A DNA stretch of 64,000 nt from Fodinibacter sp963763015 (GTDB taxonomy: Bacteria > Actinomycetota > Actinomycetes > Actinomycetales > Dermatophilaceae). A program made the position numbers and the translations under genes. The stretch lies in the NCBI GenBank assembly GCA_963763015.1, contig CAVXML010000011.1:124001-188000 (forward strand), written 5' to 3'. The notes beneath the pieces were generated by a model that did not search any database, had not been told where the DNA came from, and was given only the letters and a program-made list of their open reading frames with translations. This document shows, piece by piece, positions 7,495 through 16,128 of this stretch. Each line of letters starts with the position of its first letter. Position 1 is the stretch's first letter.

Positions 7495-9107
7495 GCGCGG
7501 ATGCCGCGGCGCGCCAGCCGCGGGACCGAGCCGAAGCGCGAGCCCATCGGCACCGACCAGACGCCGTGCCCCGTGCGTCCCCAGGCGGTGAGCAGCTCGT
7601 CGGCGGCCATCCAGCCTGTGGTGGCCGCGCGCTCCATGAGGGCCACGGGCAGGTCGCAGCGCACCGCGTCGCCCGCCAGCACGACGCGGGGGTCCGGTGT
7701 CCGCACCCCTGGCCGCGAGCGCCAGGGCTCCAGCCCCACGAGCACGCAGTCGCGCTCGACGAGCCACTCGTCGTGAACGGCCTCGAGGTGCACGGTCTCG
7801 GGGTACACCCGGCGCAGCTCGCCGAGCATCGTCGCCCGCAGCTCGTCCTCGACGGTCCCGTCGGGCAGCGCGTACGCGTGCAGCTCGACCACCGAGCCGC
7901 CGTGGGCGTCGCTCCAGCGCCGCGCGTGGTCCTCGAACCGCTCGAGCACCGAGATGTTGTCGAGCGGTCCGTAGCCGCTCGTGCCGAGGAACGGCGGTCG
8001 CTCGGGCGCCACCCTGCCGGACAACCAGAGCCGCCACACGGCGAAGGCCGGTGCCGAGCGGATGCCGGCCACGCGCTCGCGCCACGCCTCGCCTCCGGGC
8101 TGGGAGCCCCCGAGGGTGTTCGAGGCCCCCACGACGGCCCGGAGCCCGACCGGGTCCAGGGCGAGGACGACGCCGTCGGCCGCGATGGTCGCCGGCCCGC
8201 TGTCGGGCGAACCACCCGTGCCGGTCGTGCCGGTCGCGCCGAGGGTGACGACGAGGCCCTCCCCGACGGGCTCGACGCTGGCGACCTCCCGGCCGGTCAG
8301 CACGGTGACGCCGAGACGTGCCAGGTGGCCGGCGAGAGGAGCCCACAGCGTGGAGTCGTAGTCGTCGCGGGGGACGTCGAAGAGCAGCCCCTCGGCAGAC
8401 CCGACGAAGTACATGTGGAACATCGCGACGAGCTCGGCGCCGGAGAAGTCGCGGGGGTCGGCGAAGAAGCTGCGGGCGAACACCTCCAGGGCCAGGTGCC
8501 GGGCCTCCTCAGGGAACCGCAGCCGGTCGAGCACCTCCGCAGCACTCACGCCGTCGAGAGCCGAGAACGTCGCCGGGAACTCCACGTCGAGGAGCGCGAG
8601 GGCGGCCTCGACGTCGACGGCCGCGAGGCCGGCGAGGTCGAAGCTGGGGCTGCGAGCCACGAAGGCCGCCAGGTTCCACGGCGGCGTCCGCGGGATCCGG
8701 GCGAACGAGTCCCGCCCGCCCCCGTCGCGCACCAAGGGGTAGTCGGCGAGGGGACGCAGCCGCGAGAGCAGCGGATCGGTGCGGCGCAGCACGGCCCGCA
8801 GGTTGTAGTACTGGCGGAAGAAGGCGTGGAAGCCACGGCTCATCTCGCCGGATGCGCCGCCCGGGAGGCTGACGGGCCACGACCGCACGCGGCCGCCGAG
8901 GCGGTCCGCGCGCTCGACCACGGTCACCCTGACCCCCCGCTCGGCCAGCCCGAGGGCGGCGGTGAGCCCCGCGATGCCGGCACCCACGACGACGACGTGC
9001 CGCTCGGCACCGGCATCCGCGCGCTGCGTCGGGGCCGGCGGAGGGTGGAAGACGGCCTGGCGGTCGAGCCCGGGTCTCCAGCGGGGCGGCCTGCGACCCG
9101 GGATCAC
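7461..9107 (-). CDS. crtU: Carotene desaturase/methylase-type enzyme (isorenieratene synthase-like CrtU)
   Basis: 548-residue flavoprotein, last gene of the crt operon. FAD dinucleotide motif VVVGAGIAGLTAALGLAERG at about residues 35-55; the RGFHAFFRQYYNLRAVLRR block is characteristic of CrtU, which converts beta-ionone rings of beta-carotene to aromatic rings. The C-terminal VVLAGDAVRCDLPVALMERA completes the FAD fold. The GTG at 9107 overlaps the crtT stop. An ordinary phytoene desaturase is less likely, because a separate CrtI is present and the motif differs. Confidence 0.87.
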   Translation of the reverse strand: MIPGRRPPRWRPGLDRQAVFHPPPAPTQRADAGAERHVVVVGAGIAGLTAALGLAERGVRVTVVERADRLGGRVRSWPVSLPGGASGEMSRGFHAFFRQYYNLRAVLRRTDPLLSRLRPLADYPLVRDGGGRDSFARIPRTPPWNLAAFVARSPSFDLAGLAAVDVEAALALLDVEFPATFSALDGVSAAEVLDRLRFPEEARHLALEVFARSFFADPRDFSGAELVAMFHMYFVGSAEGLLFDVPRDDYDSTLWAPLAGHLARLGVTVLTGREVASVEPVGEGLVVTLGATGTTGTGGSPDSGPATIAADGVVLALDPVGLRAVVGASNTLGGSQPGGEAWRERVAGIRSAPAFAVWRLWLSGRVAPERPPFLGTSGYGPLDNISVLERFEDHARRWSDAHGGSVVELHAYALPDGTVEDELRATMLGELRRVYPETVHLEAVHDEWLVERDCVLVGLEPWRSRPGVRTPDPRVVLAGDAVRCDLPVALMERAATTGWMAADELLTAWGRTGHGVWSVPMGSRFGSVPRLARRGIRAYRAAAERRSS

Positions 9108-9865
9108 GAGGGTCGCGATCCGACCACGGTGTGCACGAGGTCTCGCTGCCAGCCGCCGTACGGCTGGTGACGCACGTCGACCAGGCCTGCCTCGACCAGG
9201 CGTTCCCGGACGCGTGGCACGGAGTCGAAGTCGCGAACGCTCGTGTAGAGGTAGCGGTGGAGCGGCACGTCGGAGCGCTTCAGCGCCGCGAGGGGGATGA
9301 TCACGCCGTGGCAGACCGCGGCCCAGGTGACCCGGGCGCGGGTGTTGCCGGCCACCGAGTAGTCGTGCACGGCCAGCGCGCCCCCCGGGCGCAGGACCCG
9401 AGCCACCTCGCGCACGAGTCGGTCACGGTCGGGCACGTTGCGGAGCAGGTAGGCCGCCAGCACTCCGTCGACGGACCGGTCGGGCAGGGACTCCAGGTGC
9501 GCCACGGCATCCGACACCAGGAAGCCCACGGCCGGTGGCCAGGACTTGGCGCGAGCCTGCTCGACCATGCCCTCCGACGCGTCGACCCCGTGCACGGTGA
9601 GGATCCCGGCGGTGCGGGTCCCCGCCGACCACGCGTCGAGGACGGCCCGGGTCGAGGCGCCGGAGCCGCACCCCAGGTCGAGCACGGTCACCTGCCTGTC
9701 AGCGGCCTCGGAGCGCGGCAGCCGCTCGACGAGGAGTCCGGCGGCCGTGCGCAGCTGCGCGTGGTAGCCGGGGGAGAGCGCGACCATCGCGTCGTACGTC
9801 GGCGCGGCGCGGTCGAAGGCGTCGGCCAGCGCCCACTCCCCGGTGCGCTTCTGCTCGGTCGTCAC
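9104..9865 (-). CDS. crtT: SAM-dependent methyltransferase (CrtT-like)
   Basis: 253 residues, class I methyltransferase. Motif I VLDLGCGSGASTRAVL at about residues 60-75, then VHGVDASEGMVEQAR and the VLRPGGALAVHDYS post-II region. It lies inside the crt operon between crtYd and crtU, the position of crtT in the Streptomyces crtYTU arrangement; the biochemical role of CrtT there is not firmly established. GTG start and GTGA overlaps at both ends. A menaquinone/ubiquinone-type methyltransferase (UbiE fold) is the alternative by fold alone. Confidence 0.8.
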   Translation of the reverse strand: MTTEQKRTGEWALADAFDRAAPTYDAMVALSPGYHAQLRTAAGLLVERLPRSEAADRQVTVLDLGCGSGASTRAVLDAWSAGTRTAGILTVHGVDASEGMVEQARAKSWPPAVGFLVSDAVAHLESLPDRSVDGVLAAYLLRNVPDRDRLVREVARVLRPGGALAVHDYSVAGNTRARVTWAAVCHGVIIPLAALKRSDVPLHRYLYTSVRDFDSVPRVRERLVEAGLVDVRHQPYGGWQRDLVHTVVGSRPS

Positions 9866-10182
9866 GGTCTCTCCTCGGTCTGGTGCATGCCGCGGCGGAC
9901 CCACAGCATGAGTGTCAGTGTGATCATGCTGAAGCCGAAGAGGTAGTCCTCGACCGGGATGTCCCACGGGATGCGCAGGCCGACGATCTGGTCCTCGTCG
10001 TAGATGACGATCGGCGCGGACAGCTTCGTGAGCCACCCGTCGACGAGGACGTGGAAGACGTACACGATTCCCATGGCGATCCAGTACTGCGCCTGTCGGA
10101 GGATGCCGGTGCGGAGCCAGAACCGTTCCGCCGCAAGTGTGCCCACCACGGACAGCACGGCCATGGCCGTGTACTCAGGCAT
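9862..10182 (-). CDS. crtYd: Lycopene cyclase subunit (CrtYd type)
   Basis: 106-residue membrane protein with three predicted helices, one half of the heterodimeric lycopene cyclase of actinobacteria. The conserved IPVEDYLFGFSMITLTLMLW segment (PxE(D/E)xxF) is present. Its ATG lies 8 bases inside the end of crtYc, so the pair is translationally coupled. The presence of CrtU and absence of a C50 elongase gene favour a beta-cyclase over a C50 cyclase. Confidence 0.88.
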   Translation of the reverse strand: MPEYTAMAVLSVVGTLAAERFWLRTGILRQAQYWIAMGIVYVFHVLVDGWLTKLSAPIVIYDEDQIVGLRIPWDIPVEDYLFGFSMITLTLMLWVRRGMHQTEERP

Positions 10183-10516
10183 GGCGGGCCCGCCGCCGAC
10201 GGATCCACCCGAGCACGGTGCCCACGGCCTCGTAGGTCAGCAGGCCGCAGACCGGGATGACGACGAAGAAGACCAGCTCCTCGAGCGGAACCCGCAGGGG
10301 CAGGAGGATGCCGGTCGTGTACGTCTGGCTGTACCACCAGTGCTCCCGGTAGATGCCCACGATGTCCCAGACGAGGAAGATGGCGAGCACCGGCAGCAGG
10401 GCAACCAGGAGCCGAACTGGCCTGCGGTACACCCGGGCTCGCAGGACGAACTCGAGCGGAAGGGTGATGAGGATGCAGCCGGCCATGAGCAGGAGGTACT
10501 GGTAGCGGTCGTCCAC
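10175..10516 (-). CDS. crtYc: Lycopene cyclase subunit (CrtYc type)
   Basis: 113-residue membrane protein, N-terminal half of the heterodimeric lycopene cyclase. Helices at about residues 5-23, 37-53 and 80-105; the conserved LRVPLEELVFFVVIPVCGL block carries the PxEExxF signature. GTG start, 9 bases after the crtB::idi stop. Together with CrtYd it should cyclise lycopene ends to beta rings. Confidence 0.88.
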   Translation of the reverse strand: MDDRYQYLLLMAGCILITLPLEFVLRARVYRRPVRLLVALLPVLAIFLVWDIVGIYREHWWYSQTYTTGILLPLRVPLEELVFFVVIPVCGLLTYEAVGTVLGWIRRRRARHA

Positions 10517-10525
10517 GGTCCGGCC

Positions 10526-12055
10526 TCACGCCGCCTCGGCGTCAGGCCCCAGCGCCGCGGCCGACGGCAGCTGGGAGCGTTCCCCGGCAGGCCAGTCCCG
10601 CGGGTCCGGGCCGAGCGCCGCCAGGAGCGGCACCTGCTCGGTGCACCAGGGGGAGACGCGTCGCGTGCCGTCGAGCACGCCGGCGCTGAAGTCGGCCCAC
10701 GGCACCCACTCGGCGCCGTCGACCTCCGCGGGGTCCGGACGCAGGGCGTCGTCCTCGACCCAGCCGACGAACACGGGACACCGCTCGTGCTCGACCACGC
10801 CGTTCATCGCCGCCCGGTAGCCGAACTGTGGGAGGACCAGGCGGAGGTCGCGGACGTCGACGCCCAGCTCGCTGTGGGCTCGGCGCCGCACGGCGGCCGC
10901 GAGGTCCTCTCCCGGCCGGGGGTGCCCGCACACCGTGTTGGTGACAACGCCGGGGAAGCTCGGTTTGCTGGTCGCCCGGGTGGTGACGAGCAGGCGCCCG
11001 GCCGGGTCCATGACGTAGCACGAGAAGGCCAGGTGGAGGGGGGTGTCGTCGTGGTGGACGGTGGACTTCGGCGCCTGGCCGACCTGGGCCCCGGCGTCGT
11101 CGAGGAGCACGACGGGGTCGTCCGAGACCCAGGCGCCGTCGAAGGGCGGTCGGGCGGCGCGGTCGGTGCGCACGAGCCGCATGGGCTCGCGGGACACCAC
11201 CATGCGCGCTGCCAACGCGGCCTTGAGCGGGGTCGGAACGCGCGCGCGGGAGCCGAACACGTCGTAGTCGGCCGCCTCGATGCGCTCGAGGATGCGGGCG
11301 TACAGCACGCGGGCCGTGGCGACGCACCGTCGTGAAGCCCCCGGCAGAGCCGGGATGCCGTCATCGGCCTCCCGGTAGAGCCGGCGGTTGCGCTCGATCT
11401 CGAACGCCATGAGCTCACGCCACTCCGGCGTGACGACCCCCTCGTGCGGGTCGGCACCGAACCGCCGGAGGTCCTCCTGGGGCACGTAGACCCGGCCACG
11501 GTCGAGGTCCTCACCGACGTCCCGCAGGAAGTTCGTGAGCTGGAAGGCGAGGCCGAGCGAGCGTGCCGGGGCGACGGCATCCGTGCCGGGCCGCAGCACC
11601 GGGAGCATCATCTCGCCGATCACGGCGGCGCTGCCGTCCATGTACCCGAGCAGGTCACCCCACGTCTCGTACGTGTGTCGGGTCAGGTCGGAGCGCATGG
11701 CGCCGAAGAACCTGGAGAAGCACTCCTCCTCGATCCCGCACTCGCGCACCGTCGTCACGACGGCGGCCATGACCGGGTCGGTCGAGCTGCCGGCGGCGAG
11801 GGACTCCCAGAAGGACAGCTCGAACGCGTCGAGCGCGGCGGCCGTGCCGGGTCCCGGATCGGGCCCCGCCAGGTCGACGATGTCGTCGGCGAGCCGCGCG
11901 AGCGTGTAGACGGCATGCACGTGGCGCCGCGACTCCACCGGGAGGAGGCGGGCGCCCCAGTAGTAGGTCGTGCCGTGACGGCGGGTGATCTCGGCGCACC
12001 GGGCATAGCCGAGGGCGAGCACCTCGGGGGAGGTGACCGGGGCGCGTTCGCTCAC
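10526..12055 (-). CDS. crtB-idi: Phytoene synthase fused to isopentenyl-diphosphate isomerase (CrtB-Idi)
   Basis: 509 residues in one uninterrupted frame. Residues 1-310 are phytoene synthase: the two Asp-rich motifs ADDIVD (about residue 60) and NFLRDVGEDLDRGRVYVP are intact. Residues 311-509 are a complete type I (Nudix-fold) IPP isomerase: PLHLAFSCYV, TNTVCGHPRPGED with the catalytic Cys at about 376, and EHERCPVF with the catalytic Glu. The linker RTDRAARPPFDGAW is only about 15 residues. The fusion would couple DMAPP supply to phytoene formation in one polypeptide. GTG start overlaps the crtI stop. I see no frameshift or internal stop in the joint. Confidence 0.92.
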   Translation of the reverse strand: MSERAPVTSPEVLALGYARCAEITRRHGTTYYWGARLLPVESRRHVHAVYTLARLADDIVDLAGPDPGPGTAAALDAFELSFWESLAAGSSTDPVMAAVVTTVRECGIEEECFSRFFGAMRSDLTRHTYETWGDLLGYMDGSAAVIGEMMLPVLRPGTDAVAPARSLGLAFQLTNFLRDVGEDLDRGRVYVPQEDLRRFGADPHEGVVTPEWRELMAFEIERNRRLYREADDGIPALPGASRRCVATARVLYARILERIEAADYDVFGSRARVPTPLKAALAARMVVSREPMRLVRTDRAARPPFDGAWVSDDPVVLLDDAGAQVGQAPKSTVHHDDTPLHLAFSCYVMDPAGRLLVTTRATSKPSFPGVVTNTVCGHPRPGEDLAAAVRRRAHSELGVDVRDLRLVLPQFGYRAAMNGVVEHERCPVFVGWVEDDALRPDPAEVDGAEWVPWADFSAGVLDGTRRVSPWCTEQVPLLAALGPDPRDWPAGERSQLPSAAALGPDAEAA

Positions 12056-13551
12056 CGGACCACCGTACGTGGCACGGGTCGCGCGTCGCGGGCGTACTCC
12101 TGCACCCGCTCGGCGGCGAGCCGGCCGCTCACGAGGACCATGGGGATGCCGACACCCGGCTGGGTTCCCGACCCGGCGAAGACCAGCCCGGGAACCCGGC
12201 GGTCCACGTTCGACGGTCGGAAGGGTCCGGACTGCAGGAACGTGTGCGCCAGGGCGAACGGCGTGCCGAGGTGCATGCCCTGGGCGCGCCAGTCCTCGGG
12301 CGTCACCAGCAGTTCCTTCCGGACGTCGGTCGGGTATCCGCCGGCCTCGAGGAACGCGTGGAGCCGCTCGCGCATCGGCCCCGACTCGCGCCGCCAGTCC
12401 AGGTCCGCGCCGGTGTGCGGCACGGGCTCGAGGACGTACATGGCGGTCGAACCGGCCGGGGCGGCGGTCGGGTCGGAGACGGTGGGAACCGTGACCAGTC
12501 GCGAGGGGTCGGGCATGAGCTCGCCGCGGTCGATGATCGCGTCGAACGACCCGTCCCAGTCGTCGCCGAAGTGGATGTTGTGGTGGCGGATGTGCGACGC
12601 CGGAGTCCCGGAGGCCCCGACGTGCCACACCACGGCCGACGGCGAGAAGTTGCCGGAGCGCACGACGCGCGGGGCAGGCACCCCGGGCAGCATCCGCTCG
12701 TACGCGACCGGCAGGTCGACGGTGCACACGACGGCATCCGCCGAGAGCTGCTCGCCGTCCGAGGTCGAAACGCCCGCCACGGCACCGTCGGAGCGGCGCA
12801 GGACCTCCCGGACCTCGACGCCGAGGTGGATGGGGACGCCCGCCTCCTCGAGCGCCTGGGCCATGGCACGCGGCACGGCGTGCATGCCGCCCTCGGGGTA
12901 GAACACCCCGCGGACGGTGTCCATGTAGGTGATCACCGCGAGGACCGCGCGGGCCTTCGCGGGCGCGATGCCGGCATACAGCGCCTGGAAGCTGAAGATC
13001 CGGGTGAGCCGGTCGTCGGTGAAGAAGCGGTCGACCGCCGGGCCCAGCGCGCCCAGGCCACCGAGCCGCAGGAGCTTCAGGGCGGTCGCGGGCGAGCGGA
13101 GGAGGTCGAGCGGTGAGGAGTAGTTGGCGTCGACGAAGGTGTCGAACTCGGTCTCGTAGAGGTCCTCCAGCCAGCGGAGGAACCTGTCGAAGCCGGCGGC
13201 GTCGGCGTCACCGACCTTCGCACGGATCTCCTCGCGGAGGTCCCCCATGTCGGCCCGGATGTGCAGCTCGCTGCCGTCCGAGTACACGGCTCGGTACGCC
13301 GGGTCGAGCCGTGTCATCCGGATGAGGCGGTCGGGGTCGCCCCCCACCGCGCGGATCGGGGCATGCAGCAGCTCGGGCATCGTCATGACGACAGGGCCGG
13401 AGTCCAGGCGGAAGTCCCCGAGGCGGAGCAGCCCGGCCCGACCCCCGACCACGGCGTCGCGCTCGAGGACCGTGACGTCGTGGCCCGCGCCGGTGAGGTG
13501 GCAGGCGGCGGCGAGGCCGGAGAGCCCGGCCCCGACGACGACCACCCTCAC
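12052..13551 (-). CDS. crtI: Phytoene desaturase (CrtI)
   Basis: 499-residue flavoprotein converting phytoene to lycopene. N-terminal FAD motif VVVVGAGLSGLAAACHLTGAGHDVTVLE; C-terminal signature PGLVFAGSGTQPGVGIPMVLVSG matches the bacterial phytoene dehydrogenase pattern. GTG at 13551 overlaps the crtE stop (GTGA), and its stop overlaps the start of crtB::idi. Length is the family norm. Confidence 0.94.
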   Translation of the reverse strand: MRVVVVGAGLSGLAAACHLTGAGHDVTVLERDAVVGGRAGLLRLGDFRLDSGPVVMTMPELLHAPIRAVGGDPDRLIRMTRLDPAYRAVYSDGSELHIRADMGDLREEIRAKVGDADAAGFDRFLRWLEDLYETEFDTFVDANYSSPLDLLRSPATALKLLRLGGLGALGPAVDRFFTDDRLTRIFSFQALYAGIAPAKARAVLAVITYMDTVRGVFYPEGGMHAVPRAMAQALEEAGVPIHLGVEVREVLRRSDGAVAGVSTSDGEQLSADAVVCTVDLPVAYERMLPGVPAPRVVRSGNFSPSAVVWHVGASGTPASHIRHHNIHFGDDWDGSFDAIIDRGELMPDPSRLVTVPTVSDPTAAPAGSTAMYVLEPVPHTGADLDWRRESGPMRERLHAFLEAGGYPTDVRKELLVTPEDWRAQGMHLGTPFALAHTFLQSGPFRPSNVDRRVPGLVFAGSGTQPGVGIPMVLVSGRLAAERVQEYARDARPVPRTVVR

Positions 13552-14675
13552 GCGGACCGCCACGCGATGGTGTCGGCGAGGTCGCGCAGCGCGGCGTCGG
13601 CGTGCGGCTCCACGCCGAGCGCGTCGAGGGTGTGGTGGGCGCGGCTCACGAGCTCGGTCACGGTGTACTCCGCCCGCTCCCGGACGCCGGCCTCGACCAT
13701 CGCGCGCTGGAGCGCCTGCACCCCGTCGCCGTCGAGGGTGCCGGCGTCGCACGCCGCGAGGAGCGGACGGGCCCGCGGGGGCAGGAGCTCGGCCGCCCAG
13801 GCGAGCAGGGCGGTCGGCTTGCCCGAGCGCAGGTCGTCACCGGCCGGCTTGCCGGTGCGAGCGGGGTCGCCCCACACGCCGAGGATGTCGTCGCGCACGG
13901 CGAAGGCGTCGCCGACCAGGTCACCCCACTCGACGAGCCCACGAACGAGCTCGGGGCCGGCTCCCCCGACGAGCGCACCGAGCTGCAGCGGGCGGGTGAT
14001 GGTGTAGCGCCCGCTCTTGAACCGGGCGATGCGCCGCGAGGTCGACACGTCGCGGCGCCGGCCCGCGGTGTGGGTGACGTCGAGGAGCTGCCCTTCGACG
14101 AGCTCGACAGCCATGAGGCGCCACGCCGCCCGAACCTGCGGGGGCGTGGATGCGACGAGGAGCGTGGCCTCGCTGAGGGCGAGGTCGGAGACGAGGGTGG
14201 CTACGCTGTCGCCGAACAGGCTGTCGTCACCCAGCCCTCGGGCGGCGCGGTGCCGCTCGGCGGAGACGACGTGCAGGGTCGGCCGGCCCCGGCGGGAGTC
14301 GGACCGGTCCATGACGTCGTCCTGGATGAGGGCGAACAGGTGCAGCAGCTCGAGGGCGGCGGCGACCCGGACGAGGTGCGGGTGCGTCTCGCGCTCGCCG
14401 TCGGCGAGCACCCAGCCCCAGTGCGCGAGCACCGGCCGAAGCCGCTTGCCGTGGTTCCGGGTGCGCTCGGCCAGCTCGCCGACGAGGTCGACCCGCAGGG
14501 GTCCGGGCGAGGGGTCGCCGTCGGCGGGCGAGCAGTCCCCGGCCGCGCGCACGAGGGCGTCGGAGAGCTCGACGAAGGTCGTCTCGAGGACGACGTCCGC
14601 CTGGGCGAGGGTCTCGTCGGGCGACGTCACGCGCCGCCGCGCGCCGGGGGGTGCGGCGGTCACCTCGGTACTCAT
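13548..14675 (-). CDS. crtE: Geranylgeranyl diphosphate synthase (CrtE/IdsA type)
   Basis: 375-residue trans-prenyltransferase, first gene of the crt operon; makes GGPP for CrtB. The first Asp-rich motif DDVMD and the second motif DDILGVWGD are both present, as are GKRLRPVL near residue 80 and the FKSGRYTITRP block. The start ATG at 14675 (MSTEVTA) is preferred over more upstream in-frame codons, which would encode an Arg-rich non-homologous extension into the promoter region. Confidence 0.93.
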   Translation of the reverse strand: MSTEVTAAPPGARRRVTSPDETLAQADVVLETTFVELSDALVRAAGDCSPADGDPSPGPLRVDLVGELAERTRNHGKRLRPVLAHWGWVLADGERETHPHLVRVAAALELLHLFALIQDDVMDRSDSRRGRPTLHVVSAERHRAARGLGDDSLFGDSVATLVSDLALSEATLLVASTPPQVRAAWRLMAVELVEGQLLDVTHTAGRRRDVSTSRRIARFKSGRYTITRPLQLGALVGGAGPELVRGLVEWGDLVGDAFAVRDDILGVWGDPARTGKPAGDDLRSGKPTALLAWAAELLPPRARPLLAACDAGTLDGDGVQALQRAMVEAGVRERAEYTVTELVSRAHHTLDALGVEPHADAALRDLADTIAWRSA

Positions 14676-14820
14676 CGACACAGCCGCCTTGCCCCGTTCG
14701 CTCGTGGACCTCGGCTCACCCGCAGCCCGGTGGGTGGGTATGAGCGTAGAACCTGCCCGTCGACCGCGCTCAAGGTTAGACAAAGTCTCATCGGATGCGG
14801 GGGACGCCTAGGGTCGCCCC
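14676..14820. promoter_or_regulatory. Divergent crtE/FAD-oxidoreductase promoter region with an AGAC-N3-GTCT palindrome
   Basis: The 145-base region separates crtE from a divergent flavoprotein gene. A perfect inverted repeat, AGAC AAA GTCT, lies at 14778-14788. A TAGGGT -10 hexamer at 14809-14814 is 6 bases from the GTG of the plus-strand gene. On the minus strand a TTGAGC box with TACGCT 19 bases away could serve crtE. The palindrome is a candidate site for a regulator (MarR or MerR types control crt genes elsewhere); no regulator gene is adjacent. Confidence 0.4.
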
Positions 14821-16119
14821 GTGGACTGTGACGTCGTCGTCGTGGGCGGCGGACTCGCGGGCCTGCGGTGCGCGGAGCGGCTGGCGGGGGCAGGCGCCGC
14901 CGTGGTGCTCGTCGAGGCCTCGGGCGCCGTCGGCGGCCGGGCCCGCACCGACGAGGTCGACGGCTTCCTCCTCGACCGCGGGTTCCAGGTCCTCAACCCC
15001 GCCTACCCCGCCGTGCGTCGCTGGGTCGACGTCCCGGCCCTGGGCCTGCACTCCTTCGGGGCAGGAGTGCTCGTGCGCCGAGACGGGGGCCTCGTCGAGC
15101 TGACCCACCCTTTTCGCCACCCCGCCGGCCTGGTAGGCACCGCACGGAGCGGCCTCATCACCCCGGCGGCGGTGCTCGCCCTCGCGCGGTGGGCGCTCCC
15201 CGCGGTGGTGGCGCCGCACCGGGTGGCGAGCGGCGCCGACCGGCCGCTCCGAGAGGGGCTGGACCGGGCGGGCGTCCGGAGCCCGCTGCGCTCGGAGGTG
15301 CTCGAGCCCTTCCTCGCCGGAGTACTCGCCGAGGATCTGGGCGAGACCTCCGACGCCTTCACGAGGCTGCTCATCCGGATGTTCCTGCTCGGCGTGCCCG
15401 GGTTGCCCTCTCGCGGCATCCGCGCACTGCCGGAGCAGATCGTCGACCGGGTGCGACGCTCGGGGGGCGAGGTCCGCCTGGGTGAGCCGGTCGTGTCGGT
15501 GGGCCCGGCGGCATCCGGTGGGCTCGGCCGGGCGGCGGTCCAGCTCGCCGGTGGTGGGGTGGTCGCCGCGCGGGCGGTGGTCGTCGCGGTCGGTCCCGAG
15601 GCGGTGACCGGTCTCCTCGACCTCCCGGCTCCGCGCACGAAGGGACTGCAGACCTGGTGGTTCGCGACCGACGAGGCGCCGACCCTCTCGGCCATGCTCG
15701 CGGTCGACGGACGCCGACGCGGGCCGGTCGTCAACACGGCCGTCGTCAGCAACGCGGTGCCCTCCTACGCCCCGCCCGGGCGGCACCTCGTGCAGGTCAC
15801 CTGCCTCCTGCCGCGCGGTGGGGCAGGCGGCGGGTGGGGTCCCGGCCGGGGTCCGGGGGTCGCCGAGGAACGCGAGGTCCGCCGTCAGGTCGGTGAGATC
15901 CACGGCGTCGACGCCCAGCCGTGGCGGCTGGTGAGGCGGGACGACATCCCCCACGCCCTGCCCGAACAGCCCCCGCCGCTGCGCACCAGGTCGCCGGCCC
16001 GGGTGCGCGACGGGATCTACGTCTGTGGCGACCACCGCGACACCGCGTCGATCCAGGGCGCACTCGTCTCGGGCAACCGGGTGGCCAGTGCCGTCCTCGC
16101 GGACCTCGCGATCTCCTGA
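14821..16119 (+). CDS. FAD-dependent oxidoreductase (amine-oxidase/phytoene-desaturase-like fold)
   Basis: 432 residues. N-terminal CDVVVVGGGLAGLRCAERLAGAGAAVVLVEA and GGRARTDEVDGFLLDRGFQVL place it in the flavin amine oxidase/carotenoid-desaturase superfamily; the C-terminal GIYVCGDHRDTASIQGALVSG is the second FAD-contact motif. Divergent from crtE and sharing its promoter region, so a role in carotenoid or isoprenoid modification is plausible but unproven. GTG start chosen from a leaderless -10 hexamer at the standard spacing. Confidence 0.82.
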   Translation: MDCDVVVVGGGLAGLRCAERLAGAGAAVVLVEASGAVGGRARTDEVDGFLLDRGFQVLNPAYPAVRRWVDVPALGLHSFGAGVLVRRDGGLVELTHPFRHPAGLVGTARSGLITPAAVLALARWALPAVVAPHRVASGADRPLREGLDRAGVRSPLRSEVLEPFLAGVLAEDLGETSDAFTRLLIRMFLLGVPGLPSRGIRALPEQIVDRVRRSGGEVRLGEPVVSVGPAASGGLGRAAVQLAGGGVVAARAVVVAVGPEAVTGLLDLPAPRTKGLQTWWFATDEAPTLSAMLAVDGRRRGPVVNTAVVSNAVPSYAPPGRHLVQVTCLLPRGGAGGGWGPGRGPGVAEEREVRRQVGEIHGVDAQPWRLVRRDDIPHALPEQPPPLRTRSPARVRDGIYVCGDHRDTASIQGALVSGNRVASAVLADLAIS

Positions 16120-16128
16120 ACCGGTGGG

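Noticed and set aside
9104..10036. A longer CrtT starting at 10036
   Set aside because: The extension is antisense-like sequence over crtYd; GTG 9865 overlapping the crtYd stop fits the operon's GTGA pattern.
9862..10516. C50 (decaprenoxanthin or sarcinaxanthin-type) cyclase
   Set aside because: No lycopene elongase gene is present and CrtU favours beta-rings; the heterodimer alone cannot decide it.
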